Assembly: GCF_000788395.1 (NCBI RefSeq)
Contig: NZ_CP009888.1
Location: 2,562,001-2,626,000 of the forward strand
Reading direction: 5' to 3'
Length of the DNA stretch: 64,000 nt
DNA from: Pseudoalteromonas piratica
GTDB lineage: Bacteria > Pseudomonadota > Gammaproteobacteria > Enterobacterales > Alteromonadaceae
Under the pieces are notes generated by a model. That model was not told the DNA's origin. It did not search any database and saw nothing but the letters and a program-made list of their open reading frames with translations. Within the stretch, counting starts at the first letter, position 1. The number at the start of each line of letters is the position of its first letter. Positions 47,183 to 56,009 of this stretch are shown piece by piece. The position numbers and the translations under genes are program-made.

Positions 47183-47510
47183 AGAGAGCCTTTCGTTTTA
47201 GTTGTATGCCTTGCCAAAGTGTCTCTAACGCATTTTTAGAGCGGTTTAATGCCTGCTTGCCCTGCCCAGATACTACATAGAATTTTTTGGCACGCCCGCC
47301 ACGCTGCGCAATTGCCTCACCTTGTGAACTTGTTAATAAGCCTTTTTTTTCAAGGCGCTCTAAGGTGGTATAAAGTGCTCCCACACTCACATCTCGCTCA
47401 ATGGCTTCGACTAATAATTCTCGAATCGAAACGCCATACGCATTGTCAGCTAATTTTAAAATGGCGAGCATCACCATTTGTTCGAACTCGCCTAAATATT
47501 TTTCTTTCAT
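47175..47510 (-). CDS. PadR family transcriptional regulator
   Basis: A 111-residue PadR-type winged helix. The N-terminus MKEKYLGEFEQMVMLAILKL, the recognition part VSVGALYTTLERLEKKGLL and GGRAKKFYVVSGQG are typical. The ATG at 47510 is the family start; the frame extends to 47567 without homology. It overlaps the downstream membrane-protein gene by eight bases, and such PadR genes usually repress their own operon. Two copies of ACAATGTAG lie upstream as candidate operators. Confidence 0.88.
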   Translation of the reverse strand: MKEKYLGEFEQMVMLAILKLADNAYGVSIRELLVEAIERDVSVGALYTTLERLEKKGLLTSSQGEAIAQRGGRAKKFYVVSGQGKQALNRSKNALETLWQGIQLKRKALYA

Positions 47511-47534
47511 AATGCATTGAATTGCTATTTTTAT

Positions 47535-47584
47535 CACAATGTAGAGTAAATAATGTAATACGTCCAATTAATTCTACAATGTAG
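47535..47584. promoter_or_regulatory. Candidate PadR operator repeats
   Basis: ACAATGTAG occurs at 47536-47544 and 47576-47584, 40 bp apart. The second copy is part of the palindrome CTACAATGTAG (47574-47584). Both lie 25-75 bp upstream of the padR ATG. Confidence 0.45.
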
Positions 47585-47673
47585 TATTAATATACGAAAA
47601 AAGCGTGATAACGGAGATTAAATAAAAGTGAGCGACTTCGCTTAAAAGAAATTAAGAAGCTAATTTGAAAATG

Positions 47674-47704
47674 TAAAAAGCCAAGCGCTTTTAAGCAGCT
47701 TGGC
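47674..47704 (-). terminator. Terminator of the small periplasmic protein gene
   Basis: GCCAAGC (47680-47686) and GCTTGGC (47698-47704), with an inner GCTT/AAGC pairing, followed by T residues on the minus strand. Confidence 0.7.
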
Positions 47705-47726
47705 ATTATTCGTTATGATGTGTACT

Positions 47727-48272
47727 TTACTTTTGGCTCAGGATATTTTGCAATTCAACAATTTGAGTCGGCGTTAAATCACTCGACTCGAGCAAATGTT
47801 TAATCGCTTTAAACGCACCATCCCCTTCATTTCCTTCAAATTTAAACTTAAACACTTGTGCATGCTTGGTGTCATCGCTCATTACAAACACATTGTTGCC
47901 TTCGGTTGTTGTAAAGTCTGTATCTGAATGAATTTCAATATGCTTTTCAACATCTGCATCACCCGTTTTAAAGGCAAATACTTTAATACCATCGTCACTG
48001 TGTTCAACATCTAGGTTTTTAACAATGTTACGTATTTTTTCCTGTTTTTCAGGGGAGAGCTCGGCGATTGCCTCTTCTAATTCCTGTTCACTCGGTTTAC
48101 CGTCGAACACCAGTTTTATTGGTGCGTGATCGCCATCAGCGGACACAAGTTCAATGTCTGTTTTCATTTCAACAACTTTTACTTTTTTCTCTTGCTCGCC
48201 AGCAATAGCAGTCGCACCTACGAATGTTAATGTCGCAATAAAAGGTAATAGCAGTGTTTTTTTCAGTAACAT
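47727..48272 (-). CDS. Small acidic periplasmic protein (possible CpxP-like feedback role)
   Basis: A 181-residue secreted protein. The signal peptide ends near FVGATAIA-GEQ (about residue 24). The mature part is acidic, has beta-rich segments (IKVFAFKTGD, NNVFVMSDD, AQVFKFKFEGN) and two helices with LTxxQ-like motifs, LSPEKQEKI and LTPTQIVEL. LTxxQ motifs are known from the CpxP/Spy family, but overall similarity is not evident and I do not assign the family. The ATG at 48272 has an AAGGAA Shine-Dalgarno. It is divergent from the kinase operon and has a sigma54-like promoter. Confidence 0.7.
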   Translation of the reverse strand: MLLKKTLLLPFIATLTFVGATAIAGEQEKKVKVVEMKTDIELVSADGDHAPIKLVFDGKPSEQELEEAIAELSPEKQEKIRNIVKNLDVEHSDDGIKVFAFKTGDADVEKHIEIHSDTDFTTTEGNNVFVMSDDTKHAQVFKFKFEGNEGDGAFKAIKHLLESSDLTPTQIVELQNILSQK

Positions 48273-48322
48273 AATCAATTCCTTATTTTATGGTTGTGTT
48301 AAATCGTTACAGCCAATTCTTT

Positions 48323-48338
48323 AGGAAATTCCATGCCA
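48323..48338 (-). promoter_or_regulatory. Candidate sigma54 promoter of the periplasmic protein gene
   Basis: On the minus strand TGGCATG-GAAT-TTCCT resembles TGGCACG-N4-TTGCW. The -24 GG is intact; the -12 GC is changed to CC. It lies about 50 bp upstream of the ATG at 48272. Confidence 0.4.
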
Positions 48339-48400
48339 AGTTTTAATCTGTTGATTTTATTGGCTTTTACAAAAATGAGTTAGGGAGCATCTTTAAATAG

Positions 48401-48437
48401 ATACTGATATGCGGTTGCAATATCCTGATATCGGGAT
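48401..48437. promoter_or_regulatory. Tandem upstream activator sites in the sigma54 divergon
   Basis: Two related 16-bp sites, ATACTGATATGCGGTT (48401-48416) and ATCCTGATATCGGGAT (48422-48437), match at 12 of 16 positions. Their starts are 21 bp apart, two helical turns. The second is palindromic at 14 of 16 positions. They lie about 100-140 bp from the two inferred sigma54 start sites, the usual position for enhancer-binding proteins. Confidence 0.55.
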
Positions 48438-48542
48438 TTATCAACTTGGTGACGATTAGCTTGTTCTATAACTTCTTTGCTTTGTAAGAATTATTATCTT
48501 ACTTTCAATGTGTTATAACTTCTTAAACGAGAGCAACTATTA

Positions 48543-48558
48543 TGGTACAAAGTTTGTA
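48543..48558 (+). promoter_or_regulatory. Candidate sigma54 promoter of the kinase/regulator operon
   Basis: TGGTACA-AAGT-TTGTA matches TGGYACR-N4-TTGCW with a single mismatch (GC to GT at -12). It lies about 40 bp before the kinase start codon. The regulator encoded in this operon is itself a sigma54 activator. Confidence 0.55.
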
Positions 48559-48596
48559 ATGTAGATTGCTCCTCTTCTAATTTAAGGAATAGCTTT

Positions 48597-49964
48597 TTGA
48601 GTATTCGTAAACTGTTGATCATTACGTTAGTGTTTTTGTTTGCAAGTGTTGCATTAGTGCAAACGGCTTTGACTATTTATTTTAAACAACAAATTGAAAA
48701 TGAGATTGTTGATAAAAGTGAACGATTAACTGAAAAGATCTTAACCACCACAAAAGATAAAGTACGCAAAAAGTTAATTGAAATTGCACCTAACGATGGC
48801 AGCAACAAAGAAGTTAAATTTGAGTTTCATATCAGCGGTCAAAGTGAAAGCGATTCACACAGTGAAAATGAATTAGTCGATGGCAATACAACCGTTGTGA
48901 AACGACAAATTGTGCTCGACCAAGACAACGAACGCAGTATTGAAATTTTTAGCAAAAACGCGGAACAGATTGAAGCGGTATTTATGGCGGTTGATAACCT
49001 CGATAATATGCAACTACATCATCAAGTGACGACAGAATACCTAACCGATAGCTCGAGCTTTGAGCGCTTTACCCATTTGATTCTCTGGAGCATAGCAATT
49101 TCATCGGCAATAGCACTGTTATTAGCGCTTTGGCTTACCAATAAAATTACACAACCAATTAATCAATTAATCGGCGCCATGGATGAATTAGACAAAGATA
49201 AATTAGGCATTCAAATTACGCCCAAAGGTGTTACCGAATTAAAACGATGTGCTCAGCAATTTAATTCTATGAGTACAAAGCTTGCCAATTTTGCTGAAGA
49301 GCAGCACATAATGGAGCAGAAAAAGCATTTAGCTCAACTCGGTGAACTAAGCCGAGGCATTGCCCATGCACTTCGCAATCCAGTGCATACGCTTAATTTA
49401 ACCATTGATCAGTATTTCAAAGCACCAGAGAAAAATCGCGCTAAGCTTGAACATATTGCACATACCAAAATTGAGCATATCGATAAAAACATTAATGCCC
49501 TACTTACCTTATCGAAAGGTAAAGTTGAGCGTACCTTATCAGTTCCTATTAATGCGGTACTTAATGACATCAAATTAGAGTTATTAAACGAAGCAACCCC
49601 TATCATCATTAATTGTGATAACGACCTTAAAATAACCGGATTAGAAACAGAAATACGCAGTATTCTTCATACGCTTATTGTGAATGGTGTTGAAGCGGGT
49701 AAGAATAACAACACAATTAAAGTAGACGTGTGTGAACAAGGTGATGAAATACACCTTGATGTTTTGGATAAGGGCAACGGGGTATGCGCTGAGATAAAAC
49801 CCCATTTATTTAGCCCACACGTTAGTGATAAACCAGACGGTGCTGGTATCGGCCTTTACCTTGCCAAGCAAATCATTAATTTATATTACGGTGGTGATAT
49901 TCTACTCATCAATAGTGATGAGCATGGTAGTCACTTTCGCGCAATTTTTAAAAGAGAGCTGTAA
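48597..49964 (+). CDS. Sensor histidine kinase of an NtrB/ZraS-like type
   Basis: A 455-residue membrane kinase. TM1 lies at residues 7-28, a periplasmic sensor domain at 29-160, TM2 at 161-181, HAMP at 182-235, then the HisKA segment with the phospho-acceptor His257 in SRGIAHALRNPVH. The ATPase domain has the N-box VNGVEAGKN and the G-boxes DKGNGV and DGAGIGLYLAKQ. The periplasmic part is acidic and unlike any sensor I recognise. Translation starts at a TTG, supported by AAGGAA eight bases before it. The stop overlaps the regulator start (TAATG). Confidence 0.88.
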   Translation: MSIRKLLIITLVFLFASVALVQTALTIYFKQQIENEIVDKSERLTEKILTTTKDKVRKKLIEIAPNDGSNKEVKFEFHISGQSESDSHSENELVDGNTTVVKRQIVLDQDNERSIEIFSKNAEQIEAVFMAVDNLDNMQLHHQVTTEYLTDSSSFERFTHLILWSIAISSAIALLLALWLTNKITQPINQLIGAMDELDKDKLGIQITPKGVTELKRCAQQFNSMSTKLANFAEEQHIMEQKKHLAQLGELSRGIAHALRNPVHTLNLTIDQYFKAPEKNRAKLEHIAHTKIEHIDKNINALLTLSKGKVERTLSVPINAVLNDIKLELLNEATPIIINCDNDLKITGLETEIRSILHTLIVNGVEAGKNNNTIKVDVCEQGDEIHLDVLDKGNGVCAEIKPHLFSPHVSDKPDGAGIGLYLAKQIINLYYGGDILLINSDEHGSHFRAIFKREL

Positions 49965-51313
49965 TGGAAAATGCACATATTTTATTGGTAGAAGATGATA
50001 TTGCGCAAAATGAACTGATTGCATCAATGCTGAGTGCTGAAGGCTTTATTGTTACGGCCACAACGAGCGTAGAAGAAGCCATCGTCGCTTTAAAAGCAAA
50101 TAGCCAAATTAGTTTAATCTTCAGTGATTGGAAATTAGGTCAATTAAGTGGCCTTAATTTACTTGAATTTGCGCGCAGCAATAATTTTCCTGTTGGTATT
50201 GTGATTGCGACCGCTTATGGCTCAATTGATCACGCCGCACTTGCAATTGAAAAAGGCGCAGATGATTACTTAGCAAAGCCTTTTCAGCGCCAAGAATTGC
50301 TTCTGGCACTGGCTAAAGCAAACAAAGCCAATCAACTTCGCTTGGCAAATCAAACGCTCAATAGCCAACTTAGTCAGCAAGATACCATGGTCGAGTTGAT
50401 AGGTAGTGCGCCCTGTATGCAAAAGGTATTTCAGCGCATCGAAAAAGTCGCCTCCACCAGCGCAACCGTGTTAATAAGTGGTGAAAGCGGTACGGGTAAA
50501 GAGCTTGCCGCGCGCGCATTACATAAAATATCACCGCGCAAAGATTCCCCTTTTATAGCCATTAACTGCGGCGCCATTCCTGAGTCCATCGCAGAGGCAG
50601 AACTATTTGGTGCGAAAAAAGGCGCATTTACCGGCGCAAACCAAGATAAACTCGGTAAATTTGCCGCCGCAAATGGTGGCACACTATTTTTGGATGAAGT
50701 TGCCGAGCTAAGCCCACAATTACAAACAAAACTGCTTCGTTTTCTACAAGAGGGGGTGATTACCCCACTTGGTTGCCACGAGGAAGTCGCTGTTGATGTG
50801 CGTGTCATTGCAGCAAGCCATAAGCAGCTGTTGGCACAAGTGGAAGAAGGCCTTTTTCGTGAAGATTTATATTACCGCTTAAACGTAGTACCTATTCATA
50901 TGCCTGCGCTTCGTGAGCGTACTGAAGATATTGGTAAATTGATTCATCACTTTAAAACTAAATTTTGCCAGCAGTATGGCAGTCAAGAGCAGCAATTGAG
51001 TGCAACTACTTTAAAACAATTACTCAGTTATTCATGGCCAGGAAATGTAAGGCAACTGTCTAATTGTATTGAACGATATGCCCTACTTGGTGATGAAAAT
51101 GAATTAGTCGAAAGCCTCAATCATAACAGCCAGGCAGCTACTCAAAGCGAGCAATTTGTGATCCCAGATGAGGGTATTGATTGGCATCAATTTGAACGAG
51201 CTATCTTACTGCAAGCTTGTAAACGTGCCGAAAATAACAAAACCGCTGCAGCAAAATTATTAGGGTTAAGCTACAAAGCCTTTTTGTATCGGCTCGAAAA
51301 ACACCAAATATAG
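49964..51313 (+). CDS. Sigma54-dependent response regulator (NtrC family)
   Basis: A 449-residue NtrC-type activator. Receiver at residues 1-120 with phospho-acceptor Asp55 (FSDWKLG) and Lys105. AAA+ domain with Walker A GESGTGKE at 173-180 and the sigma54-contact loop GAFTGA at 220-225, both intact. The C-terminal Fis-type helix-turn-helix ends KTAAAKLLGLSYKAFLYRL. It should activate sigma54 promoters when phosphorylated by the kinase encoded just upstream. Two such promoters flank the divergent region before this operon, so autoregulation is likely. Confidence 0.92.
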   Translation: MENAHILLVEDDIAQNELIASMLSAEGFIVTATTSVEEAIVALKANSQISLIFSDWKLGQLSGLNLLEFARSNNFPVGIVIATAYGSIDHAALAIEKGADDYLAKPFQRQELLLALAKANKANQLRLANQTLNSQLSQQDTMVELIGSAPCMQKVFQRIEKVASTSATVLISGESGTGKELAARALHKISPRKDSPFIAINCGAIPESIAEAELFGAKKGAFTGANQDKLGKFAAANGGTLFLDEVAELSPQLQTKLLRFLQEGVITPLGCHEEVAVDVRVIAASHKQLLAQVEEGLFREDLYYRLNVVPIHMPALRERTEDIGKLIHHFKTKFCQQYGSQEQQLSATTLKQLLSYSWPGNVRQLSNCIERYALLGDENELVESLNHNSQAATQSEQFVIPDEGIDWHQFERAILLQACKRAENNKTAAAKLLGLSYKAFLYRLEKHQI

Positions 51314-51392
51314 CCGTTTATCATTAAACTTCACTTACTAATCCGTTTTGCATTAAGCTGATTACAACATTCAGAAAAAGTTAGGAGTGACA

Positions 51393-51635
51393 ATGAGCGG
51401 AACAACAATGGTGGTAATGATTGTGTTTTTCTCTGTGGGTTTTGGTGTACTTGCTGATATGTATAACAAACATATTAAGTTTAAAGAAAAAACCCTAAAG
51501 CATAATCAAGCAAGTGACGCACAAACCGATGAGCTAAAACAACAAATAAACAAGCTAACTGAACGCGTGCAAGTACTGGAAAAAATAGTGACTGATGAAG
51601 GTTACCAAGTGGCCAAAGAGATTAACAAGTTATAA
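51393..51635 (+). CDS. Small PspB-like membrane coiled-coil protein
   Basis: An 80-residue protein with one N-terminal TM (residues 5-24) and a cytoplasmic coiled coil, ELKQQINKLTERVQVLEKIV, ending in an acidic tail. Layout and the 'ERVQVLEKIVTDE' stretch resemble PspB (ERIQALESILDAE) of the phage-shock system, but the N-terminus differs and no pspA or pspC is nearby. The ATG at 51393 follows a GGAG Shine-Dalgarno. It lies 79 bases after the regulator gene on the same strand and may be in its operon. Confidence 0.7.
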   Translation: MSGTTMVVMIVFFSVGFGVLADMYNKHIKFKEKTLKHNQASDAQTDELKQQINKLTERVQVLEKIVTDEGYQVAKEINKL

Positions 51636-51669
51636 AAAAAGCGCTAAGTAAGCACTTAGCGCTTTTTTT
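51634..51669. terminator. Bidirectional terminator after the PspB-like gene
   Basis: Arms of 16 bases (51634-51649 and 51654-51669, core GCGCTAAGT/ACTTAGCGC) with an AAGC loop. It serves the plus-strand gene and the methyltransferase on the minus strand. Confidence 0.85.
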
Positions 51670-51680
51670 ATTCTAATATC

Positions 51681-52610
51681 CTAATTTATCGATAACCGAT
51701 ACACCATGGCTTTTAAGTTAGCACCGTCTTGTTCTTCAAAGCGCGGTGCCGCGGGTAATCGCTCTACCAGTGTTAGCTTACCTTCAGTGGCGAGTTCTAT
51801 CATCTCAATAAACATGCTTTCGCTAACATCTGGGCTATTTGCACATAACAACAACTGAGTATCGTTATGGCACAGATCCGGTAAACGACGCAGTATTTTT
51901 TGATAATCTTTGGTCAGTACAAAACTGCCTTTTTGAAAGCTAGGCGGATCAACCACAATCAAATCAAATGGCGCAGCTTTTTTTAATTTACCAAAGGATT
52001 TCAGTATATCGTGAGGTAAATAACTAATATTTTCAGCCACATTGTTTAAACGATGATTATCAGCACCGGTTCTTAACACAGACTTATTCATATCCATATT
52101 AATAACTTGATGCGCACCACCCAATTTAGCAATCACTGAAAATGCGCAGGTATATGAAAACAAGTTAAGTACTTTTGCATCTTTACTGTTATTTTTAACA
52201 AATGCACGTCCTTCGCGCATATCCGGAAAAATCCCGGTATTTTGTGTTTTTGTCAGTTGCACCCAATAGCTAGCACCAAGCTCATTAACCTCAAACCGCT
52301 CTGGCACTTCACCAAATGGCACAGAGACCTGAGTATCGCGCCCTGCTCGATATTGAAATACTAGGCCACTTGCATTAAAGCCAGCTTGTTGCTGTGCTTG
52401 CCAAACGGCATGTGTTAACTCAGTTTGCACATCATCTTCAATGGGGTTGTAGCAGGCTAAAAATAAATACGGCGGATACCAGTCCAAGTTAATGAAATTT
52501 GTATCACCTTGGCTATCACCACGACCGTGATAAACGCGACATACTTCATCACTAAACGGCGTACCTTTTTCAATGGCGGCCAATAAATGGGTTAAATCTA
52601 TTTTAGGCAT
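51681..52610 (-). CDS. Class I SAM-dependent methyltransferase (RlmI-like)
   Basis: A 309-residue methyltransferase. SAM-binding motif I is [13 protein letters not shown] near residue 143-155, and the catalytic-domain motif VDPPSFQKG lies near residue 220. The pattern is that of the RlmI/RlmK class that methylates 23S rRNA cytosine, but the N-terminal PUA domain is absent, so the target is not certain. It overlaps the uvrB 3' end by eight bases and is co-transcribed with it. Confidence 0.8.
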   Translation of the reverse strand: MPKIDLTHLLAAIEKGTPFSDEVCRVYHGRGDSQGDTNFINLDWYPPYLFLACYNPIEDDVQTELTHAVWQAQQQAGFNASGLVFQYRAGRDTQVSVPFGEVPERFEVNELGASYWVQLTKTQNTGIFPDMREGRAFVKNNSKDAKVLNLFSYTCAFSVIAKLGGAHQVINMDMNKSVLRTGADNHRLNNVAENISYLPHDILKSFGKLKKAAPFDLIVVDPPSFQKGSFVLTKDYQKILRRLPDLCHNDTQLLLCANSPDVSESMFIEMIELATEGKLTLVERLPAAPRFEEQDGANLKAMVYRLSIN

Positions 52611-54618
52611 TAATTAGTTCTTGATGTAGTTGCTGGATCTCATCACGTACTTTTGCCGCCTTTTCAAATTCAAGGTCGCGCGCAAACGCCAACATGTCAG
52701 ATTCCAGTTGTTTAATTTTCTTATTAATTTCATCCGCAGATAAAATTTCTTTGTTAATCGCTGTGGGCGACTTACGTTGCTTAGTGTCTTTTTCGTCAAC
52801 TTGTTCGCCGACATCCATAATATCAGTGATTTTCTTATTGAGAGCCTGTGGCGTAATGCCATTATCAATATTGTACTGATGCTGAATGCTGCGGCGACGT
52901 TCAGTTTCATCAATCGCGCGTTTCATTGAATCTGTAATTCTGTCAGCATATAAAATGGCACGGCCATTAATATGACGCGCGGCACGCCCTATCGTCTGAA
53001 TAAGAGATCGCGTTGAGCGTAAGAAACCTTCCTTGTCGGCATCTAAAATAGCAACAAGAGACACTTCTGGCATGTCTAAGCCTTCACGAAGAAGGTTAAT
53101 ACCTACCAACACATCAAACACACCGGCACGTAAGTCACGAATAATCTCAACACGTTCAACGGTATCTATATCTGAATGCAGATAGCGTACTTTGACATCA
53201 TGATCGTTCAAGTAATCAGATAAGTCTTCAGCCATGCGTTTAGTAAGCGTTGTAACCAACACGCGTTCATTAAGTTCAACACGTTTGTAAATCTCAGAGA
53301 GCAAATCATCAACTTGCGTGGCTACAGGGCGAATTTCGAGCTCAGGATCGAGTAAGCCTGTTGGACGAATCACTTGCTCTGCCACTTCGTTATTAGAGCG
53401 CTCTAATTCGTAATCCCCTGGGGTCGCTGACACATAAATGGTTTGCGGTGAAATCGCTTCAAATTCTTCAAACTTCAATGGACGGTTATCAAGCGCTGAT
53501 GGCAGACGAAAACCATATTCAACTAAGTTTTCTTTTCGGCTGCGGTCACCACGATACATCGCACCCACCTGCGATACTGTAACGTGTGATTCATCAATTA
53601 TCATCAAAGCTTCATCAGGTAAATAATCAAGCAACGTTGGTGGTGGCTCGCCAGGTGCTCTACCAGATAAATAACGCGAGTAGTTTTCGATACCAGAGCA
53701 GTACCCCAATTCACTCATCATTTCAATATCGTATTGGGTGCGCTGTGCAACCCTTTGTTCTTCGACTAAACGGTTATTATCAAGCAGCTGTTTACGGCGG
53801 ATCTTGAGTTCTTCTTTAATATTGTCAATGGCCGCTAAAATCTTTTCGCGCGGCGTAACATAGTGAGTTTTAGGATAAATCGTGGCGCGAATAATATGCC
53901 TCTCCACCGCACCAGTGAGCGGATCAAAAATGCTCAGCCTATCCACTTCATCGTCAAACATTTCAACCCGAATTGCCATGGTTTCAGATTCAGCAGGGAA
54001 AATATCAATGACTTCACCACGCACTCGATACGTACCGCGTTGAAAGTCGATATCATTGCGTGTGTATTGCAACTCTGCCAGCCTGCGCAGTAAGTCTCGC
54101 TGATCAACCGTATCGCCCTGTTTGATTAGCAACATCATCTTTAAATAAGAATCAGGATCGCCTAAACCATAAATAGCAGACACTGATGCAACAATAATAA
54201 CGTCTTTGCGTTCCAATAAAGCCTTGGTGGCTGATAAACGCATTTGCTCTATGTGATCGTTTATTGAAGCATCTTTTTCGATAAAGGTATCGCTTGCAAC
54301 GACATAGGCTTCTGGTTGGTAATAATCGTAGTAAGATACAAAGTACTCTACCGCATTTTCTGGGAAAAACTCTTTCATTTCACCATAAAGCTGAGCTGCA
54401 AGCGTTTTGTTATGTGCCAAAATAATGGTTGGGCGATTTAGCTCTGCGATAACATTAGCCATGGTAAAGGTTTTACCTGTACCCGTTGCGCCCAACAAGG
54501 TTTGGTGGGCAAGGCCCGCTTCTAAACCATCCACTAATTGTGTGATAGCAGTTGGTTGATCACCACTGGGTTTAAAAGGCGATACTAATTTAAAATCAGT
54601 TACTCCATCTTTACTCAT
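52603..54618 (-). CDS. uvrB: Excinuclease ABC subunit UvrB
   Basis: A 671-residue UvrB. Walker [10 protein letters not shown] near residue 45, the beta-hairpin [11 protein letters not shown], helicase motifs DESHVTVSQ and QTIGRAARH, and the C-terminal UVR motif ([18 protein letters not shown]) that binds UvrC. It is the damage-verification helicase of nucleotide-excision repair. E. coli UvrB is 673 residues. The methyltransferase gene overlaps its end. Confidence 0.97.
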   Translation of the reverse strand: MSKDGVTDFKLVSPFKPSGDQPTAITQLVDGLEAGLAHQTLLGATGTGKTFTMANVIAELNRPTIILAHNKTLAAQLYGEMKEFFPENAVEYFVSYYDYYQPEAYVVASDTFIEKDASINDHIEQMRLSATKALLERKDVIIVASVSAIYGLGDPDSYLKMMLLIKQGDTVDQRDLLRRLAELQYTRNDIDFQRGTYRVRGEVIDIFPAESETMAIRVEMFDDEVDRLSIFDPLTGAVERHIIRATIYPKTHYVTPREKILAAIDNIKEELKIRRKQLLDNNRLVEEQRVAQRTQYDIEMMSELGYCSGIENYSRYLSGRAPGEPPPTLLDYLPDEALMIIDESHVTVSQVGAMYRGDRSRKENLVEYGFRLPSALDNRPLKFEEFEAISPQTIYVSATPGDYELERSNNEVAEQVIRPTGLLDPELEIRPVATQVDDLLSEIYKRVELNERVLVTTLTKRMAEDLSDYLNDHDVKVRYLHSDIDTVERVEIIRDLRAGVFDVLVGINLLREGLDMPEVSLVAILDADKEGFLRSTRSLIQTIGRAARHINGRAILYADRITDSMKRAIDETERRRSIQHQYNIDNGITPQALNKKITDIMDVGEQVDEKDTKQRKSPTAINKEILSADEINKKIKQLESDMLAFARDLEFEKAAKVRDEIQQLHQELINA

Positions 54619-54626
54619 AGTGTCTC

Positions 54627-56009
54627 CTAAGCCGTTTGTGATGAAATATTACTTTGGCACTGTGTAATTTGTTTTTTAAACCAGTTATAGGACACCAGAG
54701 CCGTGCATAAATTACCAATCAGTGCACCGATAAAGAGCCCTTTTAAATCACCGATTAAACTGCCTACATAAGCAAAGGGTAAATAAAATACAAATAAGCG
54801 AACAATACTTAATACCAGTGCATGCATTGGCTTATGCAATGCATTTAAAGAAGAATTAGTTAGGATAATGATACCTTGTAAGCCATAACCCAGCGGTAAA
54901 ATATAAATAAACAGCTTTATCACATCGATAACATTTTGCTCTTTAGCAAAAATATGGCCGATTACACCACTGAGTGCGATAAGCACTAAATAAATGATAA
55001 ATTGCCATACGAGAACAAACTTCAGGCTGATCAAATACGCCTGTTCTACACGATCATAGCGGTTGGCACCAAAGTTCTGACTAATAAAAGGCGGTAAGGT
55101 CATTGAGAGTGCTAGTACAACAATACTAGCAATTGATTCTATACGACTGCCAACCCCAAACGCTGCGACAGCATGTGCTCCATATGTTGCAACTATCGCG
55201 GTCATAATTGCCATCGCAATGGGCGTGAGCATATTTGCACTTGCTGCAGGAACACCAATTTTAAGCATTTTCATGGTGGCAGACATAAAGCTTTGTTGGC
55301 ACTTTTCCCAAGCCACCAATTTGCGTTTAATAATAAGTAAATAAAGTATAAATGCCACACCAAATGACCAAGCAATTACACTTGCAATTGCGGCCCCCTG
55401 AATACCAAGCGCAGGTATGGGACCAAAACCAAAAATTAAGATAGGGTCAAGAATAGCATTGATGACCCCTGCTCCCCCCATAATAATACTGGGTGTTTTT
55501 GTGTCACCACTGGCACGTAAAACAGCATTGCCGATCATGGGGGTAATTAATAATGCACTACCGATAAACCACACAGCCATATAGTCTCGAATGTAGACAA
55601 GCAGGTCTGGTGTTGCTCCTAATAAGCTAAATATAGGATCAATTAATAGATAACCAATAAATGACGTAAAAATCACAAGTAATGCAGACACTATTAATGC
55701 AACTGCGCCATCGAACCGTGCTTCCGCTTTGTTATTTGCACCCAAAGCCTTCGCTATAATTGCTGAGGTGGCAATACTTAAACCAATCGCCAAACTAATA
55801 ACGGTAAATGTTACAGGAAAAGTAAAACTAATCGCCGCTAATTGGTCCGTACCGAGCATACTGACAAAAAACGTATCGACAATATTGAATAACATTAAGG
55901 TGATCATGCCGAAGATCATTGGCACGGTCATTTTCACAAGTGTTTTATCAATTGGCGCTTCAAGAAGTGATGCGGCACCATTTTCTGATTGCGATTTAGA
56001 TTGTTGCAT
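54627..56009 (-). CDS. MATE family efflux transporter
   Basis: A 460-residue inner-membrane protein with 12 TMs in two homologous halves, the MATE layout. The N-terminal helix has [30 protein letters not shown] and the sixth-seventh TM link contains the conserved [17 protein letters not shown]. Members export cationic drugs or metabolites using Na+ or H+. It starts ATG at 56009; eight bases separate its stop from uvrB, so the genes may share a transcript. Confidence 0.88.
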   Translation of the reverse strand: MQQSKSQSENGAASLLEAPIDKTLVKMTVPMIFGMITLMLFNIVDTFFVSMLGTDQLAAISFTFPVTFTVISLAIGLSIATSAIIAKALGANNKAEARFDGAVALIVSALLVIFTSFIGYLLIDPIFSLLGATPDLLVYIRDYMAVWFIGSALLITPMIGNAVLRASGDTKTPSIIMGGAGVINAILDPILIFGFGPIPALGIQGAAIASVIAWSFGVAFILYLLIIKRKLVAWEKCQQSFMSATMKMLKIGVPAASANMLTPIAMAIMTAIVATYGAHAVAAFGVGSRIESIASIVVLALSMTLPPFISQNFGANRYDRVEQAYLISLKFVLVWQFIIYLVLIALSGVIGHIFAKEQNVIDVIKLFIYILPLGYGLQGIIILTNSSLNALHKPMHALVLSIVRLFVFYLPFAYVGSLIGDLKGLFIGALIGNLCTALVSYNWFKKQITQCQSNISSQTA

